A stretch of 25,974 bases of DNA from an uncultured Clostridia bacterium (GTDB taxonomy: Bacteria; Bacillota; Clostridia; Oscillospirales; Acutalibacteraceae): the NCBI GenBank assembly GCA_937898195.1, contig CALEJD010000020.1:1-25974 (forward strand), given 5' to 3'. A program made the translations under genes and the position numbers. The notes beneath the pieces are model-generated. The model searched no databases and was not told where the DNA came from. It saw only the letters and a program-made list of their open reading frames with translations. Below, in pieces: positions 1 through 8,388 of the stretch; positions within the stretch are counted from its first letter, which is position 1; every line of letters starts with the position of its first letter.

Positions 1-54
1 CTTTGAAATGCCTGCTTTTGCAGCAACTGCTGCTACGAGTTCTGTCTTATTCAT
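1..54 (-). CDS. hup: HU family DNA-binding protein, N-terminal fragment cut by the window edge
   Basis: Only the first 18 codons are inside the window. The readable residues, MNKTELVAAVAAKAGISK, match the start of bacterial HU proteins, which bind DNA non-specifically as dimers and organise the nucleoid. The ATG at 54-52 is preceded by a strong GGAGGA ribosome binding site (62-67) at 7 nt spacing. The gene starts 49 nt after mazG on the same strand, and mazG followed by HU is a common order in Clostridia, which supports the call. A weak hairpin lies over the mazG stop codon between the two genes. The remaining roughly 70 codons lie outside the window. Identification rests on a short stretch, but it is very characteristic. 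Confidence 0.85.
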   Translation of the reverse strand, partial: MNKTELVAAVAAKAGISK

Positions 55-94
55 TTGTAATTCCTCCAAATAAATTTTTCTCTTTATTTATCCT

Positions 95-116
95 AAAAAG
101 GATTTAATCCTTTTTT
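95..116 (-). terminator. weak hairpin over the mazG stop codon (possible attenuator or processing site)
   Basis: AAAAAGGAT (95-103) and ATCCTTTTT (107-115) form a 9-bp stem around a 3-nt loop that is the mazG stop triplet itself. Read on the minus strand, the stem ends in TTTTT and then AGG, so the U tract is inside the stem and only three pairs are G-C. It is too weak to be a convincing full terminator. It may attenuate read-through into hup or protect the mazG 3' end. No clear sigma-A promoter for hup was found in the 49-nt gap. Confidence 0.3.
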
Positions 117-913
117 GATACCTGTTTAGCCTTGTCCCAAAGTTTGTCAAGTTCTTCAAGACTTGTTTCTTTTATATCGAGCCCTTGCTCTTTTGCCATT
201 TCTTCAACCTTCGAGAATCGGTCAATGAATTTATCAGTTGCGCCTGTTAATGCTTCTTCGCTATCAACTTTTATAAACCTTGAAACATTCACAACCGAGA
301 AGAGCAAATCACCAAGTTCTTCACGGGCATTATCCACTACACCCATTAAAACTGCTTCTTTAAGTTCTTGGAGTTCTTCGCTGACTTTTTCAAATGCACC
401 GTCAACAGAATCCCAATCAAAACCGACCTTTGCGGCTTTTTTCTGAACCTTATCGGCTCTCATAAGTGCTGGGAATTCACGTGGAATTGAAAGCATTGAG
501 TCTGTCTGGCTCTTTTGTTGTTTGGTCTGTTTTTTAATAACATCCCAATTTTCAAGGACCTGTTCACTTGTTTCGGCATTAACGTCGCCGAAAACATGTG
601 GATGACGTTCAATCATTTTCTTGCAGATTCCGTCAGCAACATCTGATAATTCAAACGAGCCTTTTTCACGCTCAATCTGAGTGTGAAAAACAACCTGCAA
701 CAAAACGTCACCAAGTTCTTCTAAAAGCCCATCACGGTCGTCTTTATTGATAGCCTCGATTACTTCATAAGTTTCTTCGAGAAAATCACGACGAATTGAT
801 TTGTGGTCTTGCTCTCTATCCCAAGGGCAACCATCAGGTGAACGGAGAATTTCGACAATATCGACTAAATCGTTAATGTCATAATTCTCTTTAAACTGAA
901 AGTTATCAATCAT
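104..913 (-). CDS. mazG: nucleoside triphosphate pyrophosphohydrolase MazG
   Basis: MazG hydrolyses (d)NTPs to NMP and pyrophosphate, clearing non-canonical nucleotides in the cytosol. The 269-residue protein has the usual two tandem all-alpha MazG domains. The first contains the metal-binding motif EETYE (about residues 46-50) and EELGD (about 65-69), plus the typical SPDGCPWDREQ segment near residue 26. The second carries EELQE and EELGDLLF in its latter half. I chose the ATG at 913 because AAAGGGTG lies about 8 nt upstream; a GTG three codons earlier falls inside that ribosome binding site. The gene is 27 nt downstream of the SpoVB-like flippase counted from this ATG, and HU follows. Bacillus YabN is a MazG fused to an N-terminal methylase; that domain is absent here. 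Confidence 0.95.
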   Translation of the reverse strand: MIDNFQFKENYDINDLVDIVEILRSPDGCPWDREQDHKSIRRDFLEETYEVIEAINKDDRDGLLEELGDVLLQVVFHTQIEREKGSFELSDVADGICKKMIERHPHVFGDVNAETSEQVLENWDVIKKQTKQQKSQTDSMLSIPREFPALMRADKVQKKAAKVGFDWDSVDGAFEKVSEELQELKEAVLMGVVDNAREELGDLLFSVVNVSRFIKVDSEEALTGATDKFIDRFSKVEEMAKEQGLDIKETSLEELDKLWDKAKQVSKKD

Positions 914-940
914 TTCTGTCACCCTTTACACTTCATTATT

Positions 941-2719
941 TTACTCTATAAATCCATATTTTGCAAGTATTTTTGCAATTTTTTCTCCCTTTGGAAGCAT
1001 ATTTACATCATCTTTTGCTATTCCTTTGATTAAAAGCATGGAAATTAAGTAAACAAGACCACCAAAACCGATTCCCACGCCTAAACAAAGAATAGTTTTA
1101 AGTGAGTGACCTGCAAGTTGGAATTCTGGGATAAATCGGTTGCAAAGACCGAAAGATGTATAAGCGGCAAGTCCGCAAAGCACACCGCAGAATGCAGGTT
1201 TTATGAACACAGATATGAAATTGAGTTTAATCTTTGCTGTGAATATGAGAGCGCCCAAATTGATGATTACAATAATTGCATAGCAGATTATTGTGCCGAT
1301 TACTGCGCCGTTTACATTGATACTTGGAATGGCAACAAGAATATAGTTTGCAACAAGCTTTGCTATTGCACCCAATGATAATGAGATGAGTGGGATTTTT
1401 GCACGGTCAAGTGCCTGAAGCATATTTGTCATTGGTTGTGACAAAGCCATCAAGAAAATTGAATAGCCATAAACTGCCATAACAGGCGCTGCGATTGAGA
1501 TACCTGCTGCTGAATTACCGCTGCCATAGAATGCTGCGAGAATTGGTTGAGCGAGCACACCCATACCGATTCCGCAAGGCATTGCGATAATCATTGTTAC
1601 ACGAAGCACCGATTCAATTGAAACTTTAATCTGTTTTTTATTCTTTATCGCCCATGCTGCTGAAAGAGCAGGAATTGCGCTGATACCTAACGGCATTGTA
1701 ATTGACGGAATTAAATTCTTGAAGTCAAGTGACAATGAATATGCACCATACAAGAAGTTTTTCACGTCGGCATCAAGCACATTTGCAAGCTCAACTGAAT
1801 AGAGATTTCTTATATAATCCATATTGTTCACAATCATATGTTCAAGTCTGTTCTGAATTGTGATTGCGTCGATTAAGTTAGTAATACTGAACACCAATGA
1901 ACTTGCAACAACAGGAATTGCAAATGTAATAAGTTTCTTTGCAACAACATTTGATTTTTGTGGTTTTGGTGCTGCTGCCAATTCTGATTTTGTGATATTA
2001 TCCCCTTTAACTTTATAAAGAATAAAGAGATAAATCATACCCACAACTGTGCCGAGTGTTACACCTGCGGCTGCGGCGGCTGCGGCATAAGGATAGATTG
2101 CGCTTAATGCTTCTGTTTCATTTGCAACTGTTCTGCCGAAAACAGAAAGACCTGCTTCAAAACGAGAATAACCATAATTGATAACGAATTTTGCACAAAC
2201 AAGGCCAAATGCCAATTTGCCAACTGCTTCAAAAACCTGTGAAATAGCCGTTGGTGTCATATTGCGAAGACCGTTATAATAGCCACGATAACTTGACATT
2301 ACACAACAGAAGAAAATTGATGGTGTAATAACAAAAATTGCAGGGAGACCATCCATATTCTTTGCAGACAATGCATAAGGATATGCTAAAATCAGCATTG
2401 CCAAAGTGCCGAGAATACCCATAATCAAGAATAATCTCTTTGCAACTCTGTGAATGAGTTTAACATCTCTGAAATTACCCATTGCAAGTTGCTGTGAAAC
2501 CATTTTTGAGATGGCAACAGGAAGACCTGCCATTGAAATTGTATAAATGGGGATATAAAGGTTATAAGCCGAGTCAAAATAACCGCGTCCAACTGTACCA
2601 ATCATATTGGAAAGTGGGATTTTATAAATAACGCCGATTACTTTAACTATGAGTGTTGCAAGGCTTAAAACTAACGCGCCGTTTAAAAGACTTTGACTTT
2701 TTCTTTTCTTTTCTGCCAA
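941..2719 (-). CDS. SpoVB/YabM-like polysaccharide (lipid-linked oligosaccharide) flippase, MOP superfamily
   Basis: A 592-residue polytopic membrane protein with about 14 hydrophobic segments, of the MurJ/SpoVB/polysaccharide-exporter branch of the MOP superfamily. Members move undecaprenyl-linked sugars across the membrane, and SpoVB relatives act in spore cortex synthesis. The family signature YRGYYNGLRNMTPTAISQ lies at residues 144-161. An N-terminal basic stretch precedes the first membrane segment. It is longer than the roughly 520 residues usual for SpoVB; the extra length is in the loops around residues 183-210 and 290-335. The start is a TTG with AGGTG 8 nt upstream; no ATG is available in frame nearby. 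It lies 11 nt after the nucleoside kinase and before mazG, as YabM does in Bacillus. Whether its substrate is lipid II or another polymer cannot be read from sequence. Confidence 0.85.
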   Translation of the reverse strand: MAEKKRKSQSLLNGALVLSLATLIVKVIGVIYKIPLSNMIGTVGRGYFDSAYNLYIPIYTISMAGLPVAISKMVSQQLAMGNFRDVKLIHRVAKRLFLIMGILGTLAMLILAYPYALSAKNMDGLPAIFVITPSIFFCCVMSSYRGYYNGLRNMTPTAISQVFEAVGKLAFGLVCAKFVINYGYSRFEAGLSVFGRTVANETEALSAIYPYAAAAAAAGVTLGTVVGMIYLFILYKVKGDNITKSELAAAPKPQKSNVVAKKLITFAIPVVASSLVFSITNLIDAITIQNRLEHMIVNNMDYIRNLYSVELANVLDADVKNFLYGAYSLSLDFKNLIPSITMPLGISAIPALSAAWAIKNKKQIKVSIESVLRVTMIIAMPCGIGMGVLAQPILAAFYGSGNSAAGISIAAPVMAVYGYSIFLMALSQPMTNMLQALDRAKIPLISLSLGAIAKLVANYILVAIPSINVNGAVIGTIICYAIIVIINLGALIFTAKIKLNFISVFIKPAFCGVLCGLAAYTSFGLCNRFIPEFQLAGHSLKTILCLGVGIGFGGLVYLISMLLIKGIAKDDVNMLPKGEKIAKILAKYGFIE

Positions 2720-2730
2720 GAGAGTAGCAC

Positions 2731-3657
2731 CTACTTTCCTAAAAATTCTCGAAGAAGTGAATCTTCGGGTACTGATGAGATATTTATATCTTCAAATTTT
2801 TCTAATGCTTTGCAAAGTTTTTTTGCGTCGTCTTTATACTCATCTGAAATCTCACTTTCATAGAGTAATGGCAACGCCTGACTTTTGAGCACACAACTTT
2901 CATAAAGATGAATTGTGTTGACTTTTATATCTGCATTATCACGGAATGGGAAGAGATATTTATCTTCGCCCGCTGTCACATTACGCCAGAGTTTATATGT
3001 GTTATCAACTGTACTGTCACGGAATTTATAGTCTCTCACCATTCTGCGAACAAATCGCATATTTCTCTTATTGAGAATGATGTTACCCTTGTTATCATAA
3101 ATTCGTGATGACACATTGATATATATTTTCAAAAGTTTTCCTTCTATTTTCTCGGTTATCACAGGGTTTAACGCGTGCAAACCTTCAATGATTACAACAT
3201 CTTCTTTGCCAAGAGTGATTTCATTAAACTCTTTATCACTTCTCTTGCCCGTTGTGAAATCAAAGACGGGATTTTTAACAGTTTCACCCATTAAAAGACG
3301 ATTTACACATTCTGTGAACAACTGAAGGTCAAGAGCATAAACGGTTTCATAGTCCTGAGTGCCATCGGGAAGATAAGGAATATCTTCACGGTTGAGATAG
3401 AAATCATCAAGACTTAAAACATAGGTTTTAACGCCCTTTTTATTGAGATTTTCGCAAAGCTTTCTCGCAGTTGTAGTTTTGCCCGCTGATGACGGACCTG
3501 CAAGCATAACTATCTCGCGTCCTGTTTCTTCAACAATGCGTTTTGCAATATCTTCGATTATGTTGTTATATCTCTGTTCGCATTTAAGCACAAAATCCGT
3601 GGGATTTTTCAATGCGTGTTCATTGATATATTCTAGATTATTATTGATATTAGCCAT
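2731..3657 (-). CDS. uridine kinase-like nucleoside kinase (PRK/uridine kinase family)
   Basis: A 308-residue P-loop kinase. The Walker A motif GPSSAGKTT is at about residues 54-62, followed by the family motifs SLDDFYL (near 82), DFTTGKRS (near 133) and VIIEGLHALNP (near 155), and by a basic lid-like region RRMVRDYKFR near residue 204. These belong to the phosphoribulokinase/uridine kinase family, so the likely reaction is ATP-dependent phosphorylation of uridine, cytidine or a related nucleoside. Many Clostridia encode a roughly 550-residue relative with an N-terminal TGS-like domain; this protein starts just before the kinase core and lacks that domain. The ATG has an excellent AAGGAGTGG ribosome binding site. 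It lies 11 nt after hemZ. The exact substrate is not established. Confidence 0.8.
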   Translation of the reverse strand: MANINNNLEYINEHALKNPTDFVLKCEQRYNNIIEDIAKRIVEETGREIVMLAGPSSAGKTTTARKLCENLNKKGVKTYVLSLDDFYLNREDIPYLPDGTQDYETVYALDLQLFTECVNRLLMGETVKNPVFDFTTGKRSDKEFNEITLGKEDVVIIEGLHALNPVITEKIEGKLLKIYINVSSRIYDNKGNIILNKRNMRFVRRMVRDYKFRDSTVDNTYKLWRNVTAGEDKYLFPFRDNADIKVNTIHLYESCVLKSQALPLLYESEISDEYKDDAKKLCKALEKFEDINISSVPEDSLLREFLGK

Positions 3658-3668
3658 TTTACCACTCC

Positions 3669-5105
3669 TTAAGGATATGTAATGTAAAATTCGCTTATTC
3701 TATTCTTTCTTTCAACCAACTGGTCAAAACCCGAAATATATTCAAACGGGTATTTAAAATTGAAGATTCTCTCAATTTCGTCACCTTTTGGTGCTTTAAG
3801 TTTTGTAACAGCGCCACCGCCACAGGACAAAATTGTGTGACATTCTTCCATCATAAATATATTGTAAATACATTCAAAGTTTTCTTTACTCCAACCCACA
3901 TTTTCCAATGCACCTGCAGATTTTGACTGACGATACATATAGTATGGGTGATAAACACCGTTTAACTTTTCATAGGTATAATCAAGCATTTTAGATGCAT
4001 TATTTGCATTTTCTGTTGCGATTTTCGGTGTATTCTGACCGATTGTTGATGAGCGTTTAACCGCAAGAGTGTGCACGGTGATATTTTCAGGGTCAAGGCT
4101 CATTGCAGTATCAAGCGAATAGCAAAATCCTTGCACAGTATCAGTTGGAAGCCCTGCAATCAAATCCATATTGATATTATTAAGCCCAATTTTTCGAGCA
4201 AGTTCAAAAACCTTGATTGTATCTTCTGCCGTGTGTCGTCTGCCGACAGCTTCTAACACGCTATTATTAAAAGTCTGTGGATTAATGCTTATTCTGTCAA
4301 CTGGACTATTTTTTATTACACGAAGCTTTTCTTCGGTGATGGTGTCAGGACGCCCTGCTTCAACTGTAAATTCACGGCAATTTGTCAAATCGAAATTCTT
4401 ATCTATTGCACCGATTACCGTATCAATTTGCTGGGCAGAAAGCGTTGTTGGTGTGCCACCACCAATATAGATGCTTTCAAGGTTAAGACCGATATCCTTT
4501 GCGATTTTGCCCGTTATCTCCAACTCTTTTGTAAGATATTCCACATATTGTGGCAAGAGATTTCTTGCTTTGTCATTCTCGATAGAATGAGAAACAAATG
4601 AGCAATAACTGCACCTTGACGGACAAAACGGAATTGAAACATATAAACTGAAAGAATTGTCTTTTGATGTGCTGATTATTCTTTCTTCATAATCGGCAAC
4701 TGTTCTTGCCAAATCGAACTTATCTTTTTTGACTAACAATTCATTTTTGAAATATTCTTCGGTTTTCTCTCTGCCCAGTTTCTTTTCAGTATTAATAAGC
4801 AGTTTTGATGGGCGCACCCCTGTGAGCACTCCCCATTTTGGCTCAAAGCCTGTGTATTCGCTAAAAAGTGCATATACCATTCTGCCCATTTGCATTTCGT
4901 CATCGCTACATCGTGGGGCTTTTAGAGTTTTACAGAAATCATTAAATTTTATTGTGACAATTATTTCATCACTTATCTCTGTAAGCAAATTGAAATCGTC
5001 TGTTTTCTCGTCACGAATCACCTGAATTTTAACATCGGGCATAAAAATACGGACGAGTTTTTCCATTTCATAATGGAATTTATGATTTATAACTAAAAGT
5101 TTCAT
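3669..5105 (-). CDS. hemZ: radical SAM coproporphyrinogen III dehydrogenase-like protein HemZ
   Basis: A 478-residue radical SAM enzyme. The [4Fe-4S] ligands are Cys161, Cys165 and Cys168 in CPSRCSYC, and the SAM-binding glycine motif IYIGGGTPT is at about 212-220. An N-terminal region of about 150 residues precedes the radical domain, as in HemZ and unlike the shorter HemN/HemW. HemZ proteins are annotated as oxygen-independent coproporphyrinogen III dehydrogenases. The ATG overlaps the stop codon of the upstream MBL gene (ATGA), so the two are probably translationally coupled. The order dtd-MBL-hemZ downstream of rel is typical of Clostridia. No other haem genes are nearby, so the true substrate in this organism is uncertain. 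Confidence 0.88.
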   Translation of the reverse strand: MKLLVINHKFHYEMEKLVRIFMPDVKIQVIRDEKTDDFNLLTEISDEIIVTIKFNDFCKTLKAPRCSDDEMQMGRMVYALFSEYTGFEPKWGVLTGVRPSKLLINTEKKLGREKTEEYFKNELLVKKDKFDLARTVADYEERIISTSKDNSFSLYVSIPFCPSRCSYCSFVSHSIENDKARNLLPQYVEYLTKELEITGKIAKDIGLNLESIYIGGGTPTTLSAQQIDTVIGAIDKNFDLTNCREFTVEAGRPDTITEEKLRVIKNSPVDRISINPQTFNNSVLEAVGRRHTAEDTIKVFELARKIGLNNINMDLIAGLPTDTVQGFCYSLDTAMSLDPENITVHTLAVKRSSTIGQNTPKIATENANNASKMLDYTYEKLNGVYHPYYMYRQSKSAGALENVGWSKENFECIYNIFMMEECHTILSCGGGAVTKLKAPKGDEIERIFNFKYPFEYISGFDQLVERKNRISEFYITYP

Positions 5106-5737
5106 TTTCTTCTAAATCGTGTTCGCATATAGCGATTATATTGTCTTTCAAAATCAAGGGTTGTTGAGTCATCGTGACCCGGATAAACCTTATAGTCACC
5201 CTCTAACTCACCGATTTTTGCAAGTGACATAAGTTCTGTTCTTGCATTGCCACCATAAAGGTCAGTTCTTCCTGCTGTGAGACGGAACAAGGTATCCCCA
5301 GAAAAAATTATTCTGTCGTCTTCGAAGATATAGCAAACGCCACCCTTTGTGTGCCCCGGTGTATGCAAAACTTTGATTTTTGCATTGCCGAGCATAATTT
5401 CTGTGCCATCTTCCACTAAAATATCGGCATACACAGGCTCGGTGTTTTCGCCATAATTCTTTTTACTGTCAAGAAGCATTTCTTCATCTTCTTTATGAAC
5501 AACAATCTTTGCGCCTGTTTTCTCTTTAACAAGATTTGCGCCACCGATATGGTCATAATGCCCGTGAGTGATGAGAATATATTTAACATTTTTGTCTTCT
5601 ATTTTCTCGATAAGACTATCTTCGCTCAAAGATGGGTCAATGACTGCAGTTTCGCCTGTTTCTTCGTCGGTGACTATATATGTGTTGGTTGCGAAATTAT
5701 CGTCGTCTATTGCTAAATGTAATTTTACTGAAATCAT
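5102..5737 (-). CDS. MBL-fold metallo-hydrolase, glyoxalase II-like (YqgX type)
   Basis: A 211-residue metallo-beta-lactamase-fold protein with a complete dinuclear metal site: HGHYDH (His58, His60, Asp62, His63), a second histidine in TPGHT (His129), the bridging aspartate in SGDTLF (Asp148) and the last histidine in YPGHDD (His188). This pattern and length match the single-domain glyoxalase II-like hydrolases that usually follow rel and dtd in Firmicutes. Glyoxalase II releases lactate from S-lactoylglutathione, but glutathione is often absent in Clostridia, so the physiological thioester is unknown. The start is an ATG 4 nt after the dtd stop. Its stop codon overlaps the hemZ start by 4 nt. 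Confidence 0.88.
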   Translation of the reverse strand: MISVKLHLAIDDDNFATNTYIVTDEETGETAVIDPSLSEDSLIEKIEDKNVKYILITHGHYDHIGGANLVKEKTGAKIVVHKEDEEMLLDSKKNYGENTEPVYADILVEDGTEIMLGNAKIKVLHTPGHTKGGVCYIFEDDRIIFSGDTLFRLTAGRTDLYGGNARTELMSLAKIGELEGDYKVYPGHDDSTTLDFERQYNRYMRTRFRRK

Positions 5738-5741
5738 ATTT

Positions 5742-6200
5742 TTACTTCTTTCTCCAAAGTTCTGAGTCGTATAAAATTGTAACAGGACCGTCGTTTAACA
5801 AATCCACTTTCATATCTGCACCGAAAATACCTTTATAAACATTTTTGACTCCGTTTTCTAAAAGCTTATCGCAAAAATATTCATAAAGCTCATTTGCGTC
5901 AGTTGGTGGTGCGGAGCGGATAAATGACGGTCTGTTGCCCTTTTTCACATCTGCACAGAGAGTGAATTGAGAAATTGCAAGAATTTCACCGTCAACCTGC
6001 TTGATGTCTAAATTCATTTTGCCCTCATCATCTTCAAAAACACGCAAGGTGCTAGTTTTCTTTGCAAGGATTTCGGCATCTTCGCGAGTGTCATCATCCA
6101 TTACGCCCAACAAAATCATATATCCTTTTTTGATTTGGGAAACAAGCTCACCATCTACGGTTACACTTGCTCTTGATACTCTTTGAATTACTGCTTTCAT
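5742..6200 (-). CDS. dtd: D-aminoacyl-tRNA deacylase
   Basis: Dtd removes D-amino acids (and glycine) mis-attached to tRNA, a proofreading step in translation. The 152-residue protein is the normal family length and begins with the canonical MKAVIQRVSRASVTV. The two signature motifs are present: SQFTL at 77-81 and NDGPVT, with its Gly-cisPro, at 136-141. I chose the ATG at 6200 because GGAGAG lies just upstream and the family starts here; an in-frame upstream ATG at 6230 would add ten unrelated residues and overlap rel. The rel stop codon ends 1 nt before this start, so rel and dtd are almost certainly co-transcribed. Confidence 0.96.
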   Translation of the reverse strand: MKAVIQRVSRASVTVDGELVSQIKKGYMILLGVMDDDTREDAEILAKKTSTLRVFEDDEGKMNLDIKQVDGEILAISQFTLCADVKKGNRPSFIRSAPPTDANELYEYFCDKLLENGVKNVYKGIFGADMKVDLLNDGPVTILYDSELWRKK

Positions 6201-6201
6201 T

Positions 6202-8388
6202 TTATCTCTCCACTGATAAGATACCATCAATTTTATCTATTTTTGCGATAAGATTTTTAAGATGTTCAATACTTGCAACATTGACGGTGAGTTCAATAAT
6301 TGTTCTGCCGTCTTTCATATCGTGGGTGCTGATATTTGTAATATTAACACGCATATTTGCAACTTGCATTGCAACTTCTGCCATAAGACCGATACGAGAA
6401 AGACAAGTGAGTTGAAGTGTTGCTTTGTAATCTTCTTTCACATTCTTATTCCAATATGCGTTAACCCAACGGGCAGGCTCGGCACAATTAGTCACATCTT
6501 TTGGCACATTTGTGCAATCACGTTTATGAATTGAAACACCGTGACCACGGGTGATAAAGCCGATAATTTGGTCACCAGGCAATGGATTACAGCATTGTGA
6601 GAATTTGATAAGACAGTTGTCAATACCCTCAACTGTAACACCGTCATTATTTTTCTTGTTATTGTTTTTAACTGGTACAACCTTGATTTCTTGACGGCTC
6701 TTGTCATAATTCTTCTGATATTCGTCTTTGATATATGGCATCATTCGAATAATTGAAAGTCCGCCATAACCCAAGGCCGCATAGAAATCGTCAACATTAT
6801 CCATCTTCTGACGCTCGGCAAGTTTTTTGATAAACTTGTTATAATCTTCTTCGTCAAGACGGATATAGTTGCGTCTGAATTCACGCTCGACTTCTGCTTT
6901 ACCTTCTATGATATTTTCTTCGCGTTTTTCTTTCTTAAACCAAGCACGGATTTTGCTTCTCGCCTGACTGGATTTTGCAATTTGAAGCCAGTCACGGCTT
7001 GGACCCTTGCCCTGTTGAGATGTGGTGAGAATTTCAACAATTTCACCTGTTTTTACTTCATATTCCAAAGGTACAATTCTACCGTCAACCTTTGCGCCCG
7101 TCATTCTGTGACCAACAGCAGAGTGAATTGCATAGGCAAAGTCGATTACAGTTGAGCCCTGTGGAATATTAATAACATCACCCTTTGGTGTATAAACAAA
7201 TACTTCGTCAGGGATAAGGTCAGTTTTGATTGATGACACGATTTCTCGAGCATTGCCAGACTCCTGTTGTGATTCAAGCACTTCACGAATCCATTGAAGT
7301 CGCTCGTCAAAGCTCTTTTTACCACCCGAAACACCGAGTTTATATTTCCAGTGGGCTGCGATACCGTATTCGGCAGTTTTGTGCATATCCCAAGTTCTGA
7401 TTTGCACTTCAAAAGGCACTGCTTTTCGACCGATAACCGTTGTATGAAGTGACTGATACATATTGGGTTTCGGTGTTGAAATATAGTCTTTAAATCTGCC
7501 AGGGAGTGGCTTATACATATCGTGAATTATACCAAGACAGTTATAGCAATCTATAACGCTGTCAACGATAATTCTAACTGCATAGATATCATAAATCGCG
7601 TCAAATTGTTTGCCCTGCATATACATTTTTCTGTAAATGCCGTGAACAGATTTAATTCTTCCGCTGATTTTTGCATTTGGAACAATTTCTTTTATTCTTT
7701 CTGCTATTTCTTCTTTTGTTTCGTTAAGGAAGTGTTCACCCGTTTTGTCAGGGTCGTTGATACGGTCTTCAATGGACTTATATGCAACTGGGTCAAGAAA
7801 ACGGATTGCTCTGTCTTCTAATTCTTCTTTAACTGAACGGATACCCAGTCTGTGAGAAATTGGTGCAAAAATCTCAAGAGTTTCAAGTGCTTTATCCCTT
7901 TGTTTTTGCTCACCAAGATATTCAAGTGTTCTCATATTGTGAAGACGGTCAGCAAGTTTAACGATAATAACACGAATGTCTTTTGACATTGCAAGAAGCA
8001 TTTTTCGAACATTTTCTGCTTGTTGTTCTTCTTTTGATTCGTATGAGTTGATATGCACTTTACCGAGTTTTGTAACACCGTCAACCAAAGTTGCAACTTC
8101 TTCACCAAAGTCTTCTGTAAGTTGCTCGATTGTGTAACTGGTATCTTCGACAACATCATGCAAGAGTGCTGCAACAAGAGATTGCCAATCCATACCTAAA
8201 TCCACGAGAATATTACAAACTGCAAGTGGGTGAATAATATATGGCTCACCTGAACGACGAAGTTGCTCGCCGTGATATTCATTTGCAATTTTAAATGCTT
8301 TATCAATGACTACAAGTTCATCTTTGTTATGAATTGACGCAATTTTCTCGCGCAAGTCACTATAAATCTTGTTTACATCAGTTGCCAT
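6202..8388 (-). CDS. rel: bifunctional (p)ppGpp synthetase/hydrolase (Rel)
   Basis: The long RelA/SpoT homologue that makes and degrades the stringent-response alarmone. The 728-residue protein contains in order: an HD hydrolase domain with His53, His77-Asp78 and the following Glu-Asp; a synthetase domain starting near residue 230 (GRIKS) and including RFKDYI; a TGS domain from about 385 to 450; a helical linker; a conserved-cysteine domain (SQCCNPLPGD); and a C-terminal ACT domain. An intact HD pair plus the RXKD form of the synthetase loop indicates a bifunctional Rel rather than a monofunctional RelA. The ATG at 8388 has the ribosome binding site AGGGGGTG a few bases upstream; an earlier in-frame ATG at 8412 would place that site inside the gene. 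It overlaps the recJ end by 11 nt. An apt gene, often found between recJ and rel in Clostridia, is absent. Confidence 0.96.
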   Translation of the reverse strand: MATDVNKIYSDLREKIASIHNKDELVVIDKAFKIANEYHGEQLRRSGEPYIIHPLAVCNILVDLGMDWQSLVAALLHDVVEDTSYTIEQLTEDFGEEVATLVDGVTKLGKVHINSYESKEEQQAENVRKMLLAMSKDIRVIIVKLADRLHNMRTLEYLGEQKQRDKALETLEIFAPISHRLGIRSVKEELEDRAIRFLDPVAYKSIEDRINDPDKTGEHFLNETKEEIAERIKEIVPNAKISGRIKSVHGIYRKMYMQGKQFDAIYDIYAVRIIVDSVIDCYNCLGIIHDMYKPLPGRFKDYISTPKPNMYQSLHTTVIGRKAVPFEVQIRTWDMHKTAEYGIAAHWKYKLGVSGGKKSFDERLQWIREVLESQQESGNAREIVSSIKTDLIPDEVFVYTPKGDVINIPQGSTVIDFAYAIHSAVGHRMTGAKVDGRIVPLEYEVKTGEIVEILTTSQQGKGPSRDWLQIAKSSQARSKIRAWFKKEKREENIIEGKAEVEREFRRNYIRLDEEDYNKFIKKLAERQKMDNVDDFYAALGYGGLSIIRMMPYIKDEYQKNYDKSRQEIKVVPVKNNNKKNNDGVTVEGIDNCLIKFSQCCNPLPGDQIIGFITRGHGVSIHKRDCTNVPKDVTNCAEPARWVNAYWNKNVKEDYKATLQLTCLSRIGLMAEVAMQVANMRVNITNISTHDMKDGRTIIELTVNVASIEHLKNLIAKIDKIDGILSVER

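Noticed and set aside
2051..2090. Alanine-codon run in the flippase gene as a possible unstable microsatellite
   Set aside because: The seven alanine codons are mixed GCC/GCA/GCT-type triplets within a membrane helix, not a pure repeat tract.
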